Shown: positions 31,110-41,735 of the stretch, in pieces
How positions within the stretch are numbered: position 1 is the stretch's first letter
How the letters are laid out: each line of letters opens with the position of its first letter
NCBI RefSeq assembly: GCF_900111745.1
Contig: NZ_FOIJ01000002.1
Span: 62,001-126,000 of the forward strand
Direction of reading: 5' to 3'
DNA from: Stigmatella erecta
Lineage (GTDB): Bacteria > Myxococcota > Myxococcia > Myxococcales > Myxococcaceae
DNA: 64,000 nucleotides
The notes under the pieces: generated by a model
Told to the model about the DNA's origin: nothing
Databases searched by the model: none
What the model saw: only the letters and a program-made list of their open reading frames with translations
Position numbers and translations under genes: made by a program

Positions 31110-32674
31110 GGCAACCTCTCAAGCTGCAGCGGGATAGGGAGAAAAACGGTGAAGCGGGAGCCATGGCCGACCTGGGTATCGACCTGGAAGACGCCGCCAT
31201 GGTCCTGCACGATGCGGTAAGCAATGGACAGGCCAAGGCCTGTGCCCTCGCCAGGCGGCTTGGTGGTGAAGGACGGCTCGAAGATGCGCGGCAGGTGGCG
31301 CTCTTCGATTCCGGTGCCCGAGTCGGAGACGGCGAAGAAGCACCGGTCCCCCTCGCGCCCCGTGTCGATCTTCAAGGTGCCCTCGGCGCCCGGGAGCGCC
31401 TGGAGGCCGTTCTGCAAGAGGTTGAGCACCACCTGGGACAGCTGCGCCGGGTCCCCGAAGAGCTTGGGCAGGCCACTGGCCAGGTTCAGCTCCAGCGTCA
31501 CCCGGGGGTTGGACTTGAGCTGGGCCTTGAAGAGCACCGCCGCGTCCTCCACGCACTTGGACAGCTCGAAGTGGCGGCGGTCCTCCACCTTGGAGTGGCG
31601 GCTGAACTTCAGCAGGCTCTCGACGATGCGCTTGCAGCGCAGCGCGCTCTCCTCGATGAGATCCAACGACTCGCGGTCCGCCTCGGAGCGGCCCAGGTCG
31701 CGCTTCATGAGCTGCGCGAACGCGAGGATGCCGCCCAGCGGGTTGTTGATTTCATGCGCCACGCCGCCCGCCAGCTGCCCCACCGCCGCCATCTTCTCCG
31801 TCTCGATGAGCCGCTTGGTGAGCGAGTACTCCTCGGTGACGTCCCGGTAGGTGCACACCACCCGGCCCTCGCCGGGCATGGGGTAGGCGGCCACCACGAA
31901 GGTGCGCCCCTTCTGCTGGATCTCCGAGCGCGCCCCCTTGCCCGTCTCGAGCGCGGAGGGCAGCGGGCAGCCGACGCACGGCGAGTCCCGGCCGAAGAGG
32001 TACTGGAAGCAGTTGACCGCCGAGGCGGTGGCTCCGTCCCCGGAGGCCGCCACCTTCAGGTAGGCGAGGTTGGCGCGGCGCACCGTGTAGTCGGTGCCCT
32101 GCATCACCGCCAGGGGCGTCTCGATGCAGTCGAAGGTCTGCTCCCAGTCGCGCTTGGCCTGGCTGAGCATCAGCGTGCGCGTCTCCACGCGCGCCTCCAG
32201 GTCCGCGTTGAGCCGCTTGAGCTCCGCGTTCTGGTCCTGCGTCATGCGGTGCAGGCGCTCGTTCTCCGCCAGGAGCGCGTACTGCTCGAAGGCGCTCTTG
32301 ACGGTGAGCACCAGGTGGCTGTCGTTCCACGGCTTGGAGATGAAGCGGAAGATCTCCGAGCGGTTGATGGCCTCCTCGATGGCCGTCTGGTCCGCCTGCC
32401 CGGTGAGCATGATGCGCTGGGCGCGCGGCACCTGCTCCTTCACCCGCGCCAGGAACTCCACCCCGTTCATCCCCGGCATCCGGAAGTCCGAGATGACCAC
32501 CTGGGGTAGGAACTGCTCCAGCCGCTTCAGGCCCTCCTCGGCGTCCGTGGCGGTCTCGATGTCCCAATCGCCCCGCCTCAGCACCCGCCGGATGGACTTG
32601 AGGATGTTCTCCTCGTCGTCCACCAACAGCAGCCGGCCGCGAGCCCCCGCCTCCTGTGTGTGCGCCAATCCCAC
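31106..32674 (-). CDS. Receiver-PAS-histidine kinase with a Cys-rich PAS segment
   Basis: A 522-residue cytosolic protein with no membrane segments. An N-terminal receiver has LLVDDEENI and phospho-Asp in VVISDFRMPGMNG. A coiled coil leads to a PAS-like domain carrying NCFQYLFGRDSPCVGCPL, a C-x11-C-x2-C pattern. The kinase core has EMAAVGQ-like H-box KMAAVGQLAGGVAHEINNPLGGIL, an N-box NLLQNGLQA, G1 DSGTGI and G2 GTGLGLSI. The GTG at 32674 is preferred because AGGTGG lies 8 nt before it; another GTG at 32686 sits inside that site. It is the first gene of a two-gene operon with the NtrC-type regulator. Confidence 0.92.
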   Translation of the reverse strand: MGLAHTQEAGARGRLLLVDDEENILKSIRRVLRRGDWDIETATDAEEGLKRLEQFLPQVVISDFRMPGMNGVEFLARVKEQVPRAQRIMLTGQADQTAIEEAINRSEIFRFISKPWNDSHLVLTVKSAFEQYALLAENERLHRMTQDQNAELKRLNADLEARVETRTLMLSQAKRDWEQTFDCIETPLAVMQGTDYTVRRANLAYLKVAASGDGATASAVNCFQYLFGRDSPCVGCPLPSALETGKGARSEIQQKGRTFVVAAYPMPGEGRVVCTYRDVTEEYSLTKRLIETEKMAAVGQLAGGVAHEINNPLGGILAFAQLMKRDLGRSEADRESLDLIEESALRCKRIVESLLKFSRHSKVEDRRHFELSKCVEDAAVLFKAQLKSNPRVTLELNLASGLPKLFGDPAQLSQVVLNLLQNGLQALPGAEGTLKIDTGREGDRCFFAVSDSGTGIEERHLPRIFEPSFTTKPPGEGTGLGLSIAYRIVQDHGGVFQVDTQVGHGSRFTVFLPIPLQLERLP

Positions 32675-32708
32675 TCGCAGTCCCACCTATCTTTCGATGT
32701 CGAACATT

Positions 32709-32724
32709 TGCAATGACGTGGCCA
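32709..32724 (-). promoter_or_regulatory. Sigma-54 (-24/-12) promoter of the kinase/NtrC operon
   Basis: The minus strand reads TGGCCACGTCATTGCA. It has the invariant GG and GC dinucleotides with exactly 10 nt between them, plus TGGC and TTGCA blocks that match the consensus. The predicted start is near 32698, leaving about 24 nt of leader with AGGTGG correctly placed for the GTG at 32674. Confidence 0.75.
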
Positions 32725-32835
32725 GCCGCGTCTTTTTAGACCCTTGGGCCAAGCCATTGATTCTCATGTACTTTCAATTTCGTACGCTGACCAGAACATG
32801 GGTCAACTCATACCCAGCACTGACAAACGGGTAGC

Positions 32836-32878
32836 AAATGACCCCCCTTCCCTGGGGGGTAAATGACCCGGGTCATTT
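32836..32878. promoter_or_regulatory. Palindromic cluster upstream of the sigma-54 promoter (possible enhancer sites)
   Basis: A perfect 18-bp palindrome AAATGACCCGGGTCATTT occupies 32861-32878. Next to it is a stem ACCCCCC/GGGGGGT (32841-32860), itself preceded by another AAATGACCC (32836-32844). A weaker related site, GGGTCAACTCATACCC, lies at about 32800-32815. The perfect palindrome is about 165-180 nt upstream of the predicted sigma-54 start, the usual distance for an NtrC-type enhancer. It also overlaps the stop codon of the diguanylate cyclase gene, and the GC stem could serve as its terminator. Confidence 0.55.
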
Positions 32879-33841
32879 CTCGTCAACACCCTTAGACTCC
32901 CATCCCCGAGACGCGGAGTGAAGCGGAATGGGTGAGTGCAGACAGACCCTGTTACGGCCCTCACGCTTGGCCCGGTACAGGGCCTCGTCGGCGGTCAGCA
33001 GCAACTGTTCGGGGCTGAGCACGGTGCGGTGGGGAAAGCCGGAGACGCCCAGGGAGGCCGTCATCCGCAGCGTGCCCCCCTCCCCCATGGGCTGGCTGGC
33101 CACACCTTTCCACACCCGCTCGGCCACGGTGATGGCGCCTGCCAGGTGGGTGCGCGGCAAGAGCACGGCGAACTCCTCGCCCCCGTAGCGGGCGACGATG
33201 TCCGTCTCGCGCACGTTCTGCTGGAGGATGCGCGCCACCTCCACCAGCACGGTGTCCCCCACCGGGTGCCCGTGGCGGTCATTCACCTCCTTGAAGAAGT
33301 CCAGGTCCAGGAGGATGAGGCACAGCGCATCGTCGTAGCGCTGGGCGCGGCGGAACTCCTCGCGCAGCCGCTCCTGGAAGTAGCGGTGGTTGTGCAGCTG
33401 GGTGAGCCCATCGAGCACCGAGAGGTGCTGCAGCTCCATCACCTGCGCGGCCAGGGTGGAGAGCGTGTGGTGATTGGAGAAGCAACGGTGAATGCGGGCC
33501 CGCAACTCCTCGGTGTCCCAAGGTTCCGCCACCACCTCCACGCCCAACCGGAGCACCTCCAGGCGCGTGGCGCGGGCCTCCTGGGGGGCCACCACGAGCA
33601 CGGGCGCTCCTCGGCCGGGCGCCTCCACGTCCATGAAGCGGCGCACCAGGGAGAGGTCCGCGGGCGTCTCGGGGCCCAGGCAGAGGATGACGAGATCCAC
33701 CTCGGAGGCCAGCCCCGGCACGCTGGGAGCCGGGGGCACCACGCGCAGCACGAAGCCCTCGGGCGTCAGGCTCTGGACCAGCTTCGCCGCCGTCGACCGG
33801 GAATCATCCACCACCAGCAAGGCGAAGGGCTTCTCTCCCAC
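32873..33841 (-). CDS. Diguanylate cyclase with degenerate receiver domain
   Basis: A 322-residue protein making c-di-GMP. The C-terminal GGDEF domain has an intact RYGGEEFAVLL active site, an inhibitory RETD I-site five residues upstream, and the LDLDFFKEVND metal region. The N-terminal receiver keeps VVDDSRS, but the phospho-acceptor position reads VDLVILCLGPE, with Cys where Asp is expected, so control by phosphorylation is doubtful. The GTG at 33841 (MGEKPFALLVVDDSR) is preferred; an alternative start 81 nt upstream adds Arg-rich sequence without homology. It reads in the same direction as the downstream kinase operon. Confidence 0.9.
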   Translation of the reverse strand: MGEKPFALLVVDDSRSTAAKLVQSLTPEGFVLRVVPPAPSVPGLASEVDLVILCLGPETPADLSLVRRFMDVEAPGRGAPVLVVAPQEARATRLEVLRLGVEVVAEPWDTEELRARIHRCFSNHHTLSTLAAQVMELQHLSVLDGLTQLHNHRYFQERLREEFRRAQRYDDALCLILLDLDFFKEVNDRHGHPVGDTVLVEVARILQQNVRETDIVARYGGEEFAVLLPRTHLAGAITVAERVWKGVASQPMGEGGTLRMTASLGVSGFPHRTVLSPEQLLLTADEALYRAKREGRNRVCLHSPIPLHSASRGWESKGVDEK

Positions 33842-33970
33842 GGTGCCCCCATCGAATGAACGGCGCGGCAAGCTAGCACGGGGCTCGCGCGGGGAGCGAC
33901 CCTGACGATTGCGTCCCCCCACTGGCCTCTGTTACCCAGCCTCCAGAATCAACCGTCACGAGGTCCATCC

Positions 33971-34765
33971 GTGGGCACCTATCCCAGCATCAGCCTCTTC
34001 TTTCCCGCGTGGAACGAGGAGGACTACGTCGAGCGCGCCGTCACCCGCGCGTTGGATGTCCTTCCCCGGCTCACCAGCGACTTCGAGATCATCGTCGTCA
34101 ACGACGCCTCCACCGACCGGACCCAGGCGATCGCCGAGTCTCTGGCCGAGCGGATTCCCCAGCTGCGCGTCATCACCCACGAGACGAACCTGAAGCTGGG
34201 CGGGGCGATGCGCACGGGGCTGTCGGCCTCCACCAAGGACATCGTCGTCTACACGGACATCGACCTGCCGTGGGACTTGCGCGAGCTGGAGCGGGCGCTG
34301 CACCTGATGGACTACCTGGAGGCGGACATGATCTGCGCCTTCCGGTTCGACCGCACGAGCGAGGGCCCCAAGCGCATCATCTACTCGTTCGTCTACAACC
34401 TGCTCATCCGCTCGCTGTTCGACATCAACATCAAGGACGTGAACTTCAGCTTCAAGGTGATGCACCGGCGGGTGCTGGAGTCCATGGAGCTGCGCAGCAT
34501 GGGCTCGTTCATCGACGCGGAGCTGGTGGTGAAGGCCATCCGCAAGGGCTTCCGCGTGTTCCAGATGGGCGTGGACTACTTCCCGCGCACCCGGGGCGTG
34601 TCCACGCTGGCCTCGCCCTCGGTCATCCTGAAGATGGTGCGCGAGCTGGTGGACCTGTACCCCGAGACGCTCAAGCCCCAGCAGCCCCACAAGCCGGTGC
34701 GCCTGCCCCCGTCCGTGGCCGCGCTGCACGCGGCCCCCCAGGCCAAGCGCCGCACCCACGGCTAG
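33971..34765 (+). CDS. Family 2 glycosyltransferase (polyprenyl-phosphate sugar transferase type)
   Basis: A 264-residue GT-A fold enzyme. It starts SISLFFPAWNEEDYVERAV and has FEIIVVNDASTDRT for nucleotide-sugar binding and VYTDIDLPWD containing the DxD motif. FRFDRTSEGPKRIIYS and the acceptor-loop segment VNFSFKVMHRR follow. The pattern resembles DPM1/ArnC-like transferases that load a sugar onto a lipid carrier; no C-terminal membrane segments are seen. The GTG at 33971 has GAGG upstream. A ChbG-type deacetylase gene follows 7 nt later, so the pair may transfer and then deacetylate a sugar, possibly for a glycolipid or hopanoid. Confidence 0.87.
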   Translation: MGTYPSISLFFPAWNEEDYVERAVTRALDVLPRLTSDFEIIVVNDASTDRTQAIAESLAERIPQLRVITHETNLKLGGAMRTGLSASTKDIVVYTDIDLPWDLRELERALHLMDYLEADMICAFRFDRTSEGPKRIIYSFVYNLLIRSLFDINIKDVNFSFKVMHRRVLESMELRSMGSFIDAELVVKAIRKGFRVFQMGVDYFPRTRGVSTLASPSVILKMVRELVDLYPETLKPQQPHKPVRLPPSVAALHAAPQAKRRTHG

Positions 34766-34772
34766 CGCCCCC

Positions 34773-35618
34773 GTGCGACGCGCCACGCGCCTCATCGTCA
34801 ACGCCGACGACCTGGGAATGCACCCCTCCCTGGACGCCGGCATCCTCCGCGCGCACCGCGAGGGCATCGTCACCAGCGCCACGGTGCTGGCCATGGGCCC
34901 CAGCGCGCCGGAGGCCATCCGCCAGGCCCAGGCCCAGGGGCTCGCCCTGGGCGTGCACCTGGCCCTCTCCACGCGCCTGCCCTGCGCGGCGCCCGCGGCC
35001 GAGGTGGCCTCCGTGGCCCCTGGCGGCCGGCTGCGCGCCAGCTGGGCGGACTTCGCGCGCGCGTGGCTCACCGGGCGGGTGCGGCGCGCGGAGGTGGCCC
35101 AGGAGCTGGCCGCGCAGCTGGAGCGGGCGCGCGAGCTGGGCGCGCAGGTGGACCACCTGGATGCGCACCAGCACCTGCACCTGCTGCCGGGCCTCCGGGG
35201 CTGTGTCGAGGCGCTCGCCCACCGCGAGGGGCTCCCGGTACGCTGGCCCGACCAGCTCCCGCGCGCCACGTGGCTCCAGGCTCCCGGGCCCGCGCTGAAG
35301 ACGCTGCTGCTCACCGTGCTGGCCCGGACCGCGCCGCGCCCGCCGCCCGGGGTCCGCCGGGTGAGCGCGGGCGGCGTCTTCGAGGCGGGCCGGCTCGATG
35401 AGGCCACGCTCCTGCACCTGCTGGACACATTGCCCGCGGGGGACTTCGAGGTGGGGTGCCACCCCGGCGAGGGCACCCCGCATGTGCCCGAGGATCCGGC
35501 GTGGACCTACGGCTGGCAGGCGGAGCTGGCTGCCCTGACGAGCCCCCGCGTGAAAGCCCGGCTCCAGGAGCGCGGCATCGAGCTCACCACCTATGCCGGG
35601 GCCCGCCTCGCGCGCTGA
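34773..35618 (+). CDS. ChbG/HpnK-family carbohydrate deacetylase
   Basis: A 281-residue YdjC-fold metal-dependent deacetylase. The N-terminal metal motif is LIVNADDLGMHPSLDAGI with the DD pair. Further ligands are likely His in GVHLALS and in DHLDAHQHLHLLPG. The C-terminal segment FEVGCHPGE matches the family. Characterised members deacetylate chitooligosaccharides (ChbG) or act in hopanoid tailoring (HpnK). Pairing with a GT2 suggests a lipid-linked or hopanoid-type amino sugar rather than chitin use, as inference only. GTG start. Confidence 0.85.
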   Translation: MRRATRLIVNADDLGMHPSLDAGILRAHREGIVTSATVLAMGPSAPEAIRQAQAQGLALGVHLALSTRLPCAAPAAEVASVAPGGRLRASWADFARAWLTGRVRRAEVAQELAAQLERARELGAQVDHLDAHQHLHLLPGLRGCVEALAHREGLPVRWPDQLPRATWLQAPGPALKTLLLTVLARTAPRPPPGVRRVSAGGVFEAGRLDEATLLHLLDTLPAGDFEVGCHPGEGTPHVPEDPAWTYGWQAELAALTSPRVKARLQERGIELTTYAGARLAR

Positions 35619-35623
35619 GCGGC

Positions 35624-38779
<3,156 letters not shown>

Positions 38780-38798
38780 GCGGGGTCCCGGAGCCGGA

Positions 38799-39794
38799 CT
38801 ACTTCAGGCTCTCCAAGGTGACCAGGCGCGCCTCGACGAGGACCACCTCGGGGACCTTCCCGCCCTGGAGCGCGCGGTGCGCCAGGAGGATGCCCTGGTA
38901 GCCCTGCTCGGCCGCCTGCTGATTGACGGTCACCTGCAGGCGGCCGGCCCGGATGGCCCGCTGGGCCTCGTCCAGCGCGTCGTACGCTGCCACCAGGACC
39001 CCGTCACGGCCTGCCTCCTGGAGGTACTGGAGGGCACCCAGGGCCATCATGTCGTTGGCGCAGAACAGCAGGCGGATGTCCGGGTGGGCGGAGAAGATGC
39101 GCTTGGCCACATCGCGGCCCTCGTCGATCTTCCAGTTGGCCGTCTCCCGGGCGACGATCTGGATGAGGGGGTTCTCCTTGAAGGCGCGCTCGGCCCCCAG
39201 CTTCCGCTGGCGCGCGTTGTCCGCGCTGCGGATGCCCTCCAGGAGGGCGGCCTTGGCCGGCTTGTGAACCTGCCGGGCGATGAACGCGGCAGACGCGTAG
39301 GCGGCCTTCTCATTGTCCACGCTGATGAAGGGGACGGGCGCCATGCCGAGCCCCTTCATGGCCTCGGCATCCAGCCGGTTGTCGATGTTGATGATTTGAA
39401 TCCCCGCCTCCTGGGCGGTCTTCAGGACCGGAACCAACCGCAGCGAGTCCCCCGGGGCGATGACGATGGCATCGAACTTCATCCGGATCAGATCCTCGAT
39501 GATCTGGATCTGCTGCTCGATGGAGGTCTCCTGGGAGGCCGTCTTCACCAGCAGCTCGATGCCCAGCTCCTTCTGGGCGCGCCGGGCCCCCTTCTCCATC
39601 TCGATGAAGAAAGGGTTGGTGAGGGTCTTCATCACCAGGGCGATCTTCCGGGCATCGGGAGCGGGGTCTGGCTCCCCCCGGGCCTGCGGGGACACGGAGG
39701 CGACCACCTCGGGCACCGTCGGCCGCTGGGAATCGCTGCATGCCACGAGGGCGGGGATCCAGGCCAGGATGCACAGCCATCTCAAGAAAGGCAC
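38799..39794 (-). CDS. Periplasmic sugar-binding lipoprotein (RbsB/LuxP-like)
   Basis: A 331-residue type I periplasmic binding protein. The N-terminus is a lipoprotein signal ending ALVACSDSQ, with Cys at about residue 19. The binding domain shows the Peripla_BP_4 pattern: KIALVMKTLTNPFFIEMEKGA, FDAIVIAPGDS, INIDNRLD, ARQRKLGAERAF and LLFCANDMMALGALQYL. No ABC ATPase or permease gene is nearby; the next gene is a Cache hybrid kinase, so it probably acts as a sensor subunit instead of a transporter component. GTG start. Confidence 0.88.
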   Translation of the reverse strand: MPFLRWLCILAWIPALVACSDSQRPTVPEVVASVSPQARGEPDPAPDARKIALVMKTLTNPFFIEMEKGARRAQKELGIELLVKTASQETSIEQQIQIIEDLIRMKFDAIVIAPGDSLRLVPVLKTAQEAGIQIINIDNRLDAEAMKGLGMAPVPFISVDNEKAAYASAAFIARQVHKPAKAALLEGIRSADNARQRKLGAERAFKENPLIQIVARETANWKIDEGRDVAKRIFSAHPDIRLLFCANDMMALGALQYLQEAGRDGVLVAAYDALDEAQRAIRAGRLQVTVNQQAAEQGYQGILLAHRALQGGKVPEVVLVEARLVTLESLK

Positions 39795-39835
39795 GCGGGG
39801 CTCCCATCGCGGATTCTATCCCTGCCCCTCCATAC

Positions 39836-39851
39836 AGCAACCGTGATACCG
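39836..39851 (-). promoter_or_regulatory. Possible sigma-54 promoter upstream of the binding-protein/kinase operon
   Basis: The minus strand reads CGGTATCACGGTTGCT. GG and GC are 10 nt apart and the -12 block TTGCT is good, but the -24 block is weak (CGGTA against TGGCA). In GC-rich DNA such matches occur by chance. Confidence 0.25.
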
Positions 39852-39860
39852 TGTTTCAAG

Positions 39861-41048
39861 ATGGAACCAACGGCGTCCACGTCGGGCCCTCCCTCTGACG
39901 GTCAGCTCCCATCCCCTCGACAGGTCCTGATCGCCGACGACGACGCAGCGAGTCGAAAGATCGCCGCCGCCCTGCTGGCCGCCTCGGACTACCGCATCCG
40001 CTTCGCCACGAGCGGCGAGGAGGCGCTGGCGGCCGTGGGCGAGGCGCGGCCCGACCTGGTGCTGCTGGATGTCATGATGCCGGGCCTGGACGGCTTCGAG
40101 GTGTGCCGCCGGCTGCGTGAGCGGCTGAGCGGCGAGTACGTGCCCATCATCCTCGTCACCTCGCTGGATGGCCGGAGCGATGTCGTCCAGGGGCTGAAGG
40201 CGGGGGCGGATGACTTCCTCCACAAGCCGGTGCATGGCGCCGAGCTGAGGGCGCGTGTCTCCAACCTCCTCAAGGTGCGCGCCTACCATCAGCTCCTGGC
40301 CTCCCAGCGCGACAGCGCGCTGGCCACGGTGGAGCTGCTGCGCCAGCAGGTGCTGCACGCGGACCGCCTGGCCACGCTGGGCACCCTGGCCGCCAGCGTC
40401 AGCCACGAGCTGAACAACATCTCCCAGGTGCTCCGCAGCGCCCTGGATCCGGGCGCCTCGGACGAGGACGGCTGGGCCCTGGCGCAGAACACGACATCCA
40501 AGACGGTGCTCACCCACGTGGCCAACCACGTCACCGAGCTGTCGAGGACCCTGCTCCACATCGCCCGTCCCTCGGGGGGCCCCACCCCGGAGATCGAGCT
40601 CGGGCAGATTCTGGAGGAGGTCCACCACATGCTCCGGCTCACCGGACGCATCCGCCATGCGGCGGTCTCCCTGGTGTTGCCCCAGGAGCGCTGTGTCCTC
40701 CGGGCCAACGCGGTGCAGGCCCAGCAGGTGTTCCTCAACCTCATCGGCAACGCCGCGGACGCGGTGGTGTCCACCCCCGGCGCCCGCATCGAGGCGGGGA
40801 TCCGCCCCCAGCCCGGCGGGCGGCTCGAGGCCTGGGTCCGGGACAACGGGCCGGGCATGTCCGAGGAGGTTCGGGCCCGCATCTTCGAGCCCTTCTTCAC
40901 CACCAAGCCGCCGGGCGTCGGCACGGGCCTGGGCCTGGCCGTCGTGAAGCAGCTCGTTGAATCCTGGGGTGGGCAGATCCGCGTCCAGAGCCAGCCGGGC
41001 CAGGGCACCTGCATGGTGCTCGACCTCCCGGCGGCGCCCGCCCCGTAA
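39861..41048 (+). CDS. Receiver-histidine kinase
   Basis: A 395-residue cytosolic protein. The N-terminal receiver has VLIADDDAASRK and phospho-Asp in LVLLDVMMPGLDGF, plus the conserved Lys in FLHKPVHG. A short coiled coil leads to a kinase core: H-box RLATLGTLAASVSHELNNISQV, N-box NLIGNAADAV, G1 DNGPGM and G2 GTGLGLAV. It starts at the ATG at 39861 without an obvious Shine-Dalgarno. The gene is divergent from the binding-protein/hybrid-kinase operon (66 bp between starts), so it may receive phosphate from that relay; this is inference from position. Confidence 0.9.
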   Translation: MEPTASTSGPPSDGQLPSPRQVLIADDDAASRKIAAALLAASDYRIRFATSGEEALAAVGEARPDLVLLDVMMPGLDGFEVCRRLRERLSGEYVPIILVTSLDGRSDVVQGLKAGADDFLHKPVHGAELRARVSNLLKVRAYHQLLASQRDSALATVELLRQQVLHADRLATLGTLAASVSHELNNISQVLRSALDPGASDEDGWALAQNTTSKTVLTHVANHVTELSRTLLHIARPSGGPTPEIELGQILEEVHHMLRLTGRIRHAAVSLVLPQERCVLRANAVQAQQVFLNLIGNAADAVVSTPGARIEAGIRPQPGGRLEAWVRDNGPGMSEEVRARIFEPFFTTKPPGVGTGLGLAVVKQLVESWGGQIRVQSQPGQGTCMVLDLPAAPAP

Positions 41049-41051
41049 AGC

Positions 41052-41735
41052 CTATCCGGAAGCCGGGGCCGCCCCCGGCGCCTGCGCCACATAGAGGATG
41101 TGCGGGGTGGTGTACCCCCGGTCCAGCGCCACCGTCTCGCGCACCTCGAACCCCGCCTGCCGCAACAAGGCCTGCAAGGTTTCTCGCGGCTGGAGCACCA
41201 GGGCGCCGCCGGCCTGGGTCCTGCGCAGCAGCTTCACCATCACCCACTCCTGCGCCAGGCACTTGTAGTGCTTCCAGGAGCCCGCCCCTTCGGCCTCCTT
41301 CAAGAGGAAGCGCCCGCCTGGCCGCAGCAGGCGCCGCACCGTGGCGAAGAACGCCGGCCACCGCGCCTCGGGCAGCAGATAGAGGACGTCGCACACCACG
41401 GCGGCATCGAACTGCCCCTCGCGCGTCTCGGCCAGGCGCTCCACGGTGCCCACCTCGATGTGGACGTTGGGCAACCGGCCCAGGGCCCTCGACGCCCACA
41501 TCACCTTGCGGGGATCCGGGTCCACGCCCACCACCTGGCGGGCGGGGTCTTCCAGGGCCAGGAGCGCCGAGAGCAGCCCATGGCCACACCCCACGTCCGC
41601 GATGGAGGCCCCTGCGGGAGCCCGGCGCGCCACCGCCTCCAGGGGGGCGGAGAAGGCCCGGGCGTGGACGTGGAAGCGCTCCGGGGCGGGGAGCCCCGAG
41701 AACAGCGCGAGCGCCTGGGTCTGAAGCGTGCTCAC
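41052..41735 (-). CDS. Class I SAM-dependent methyltransferase
   Basis: A 227-residue methyltransferase. Motif I is ADVGCGHGLLSALLA, an acidic end of strand 2 is in VVGVDPDPRKV, and motif IV-like AVVCDVLYLLPEARW is followed by LLRPGGRFLLKEAEG. The substrate is unknown. The GTG start overlaps the stop of the upstream mannosyltransferase gene (GTGA), so the two are translationally coupled, which hints at methylation of a lipid or glycan produced by the partner. The stop lies 3 nt from the convergent receiver-kinase stop. Confidence 0.85.
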   Translation of the reverse strand: MSTLQTQALALFSGLPAPERFHVHARAFSAPLEAVARRAPAGASIADVGCGHGLLSALLALEDPARQVVGVDPDPRKVMWASRALGRLPNVHIEVGTVERLAETREGQFDAAVVCDVLYLLPEARWPAFFATVRRLLRPGGRFLLKEAEGAGSWKHYKCLAQEWVMVKLLRRTQAGGALVLQPRETLQALLRQAGFEVRETVALDRGYTTPHILYVAQAPGAAPASG

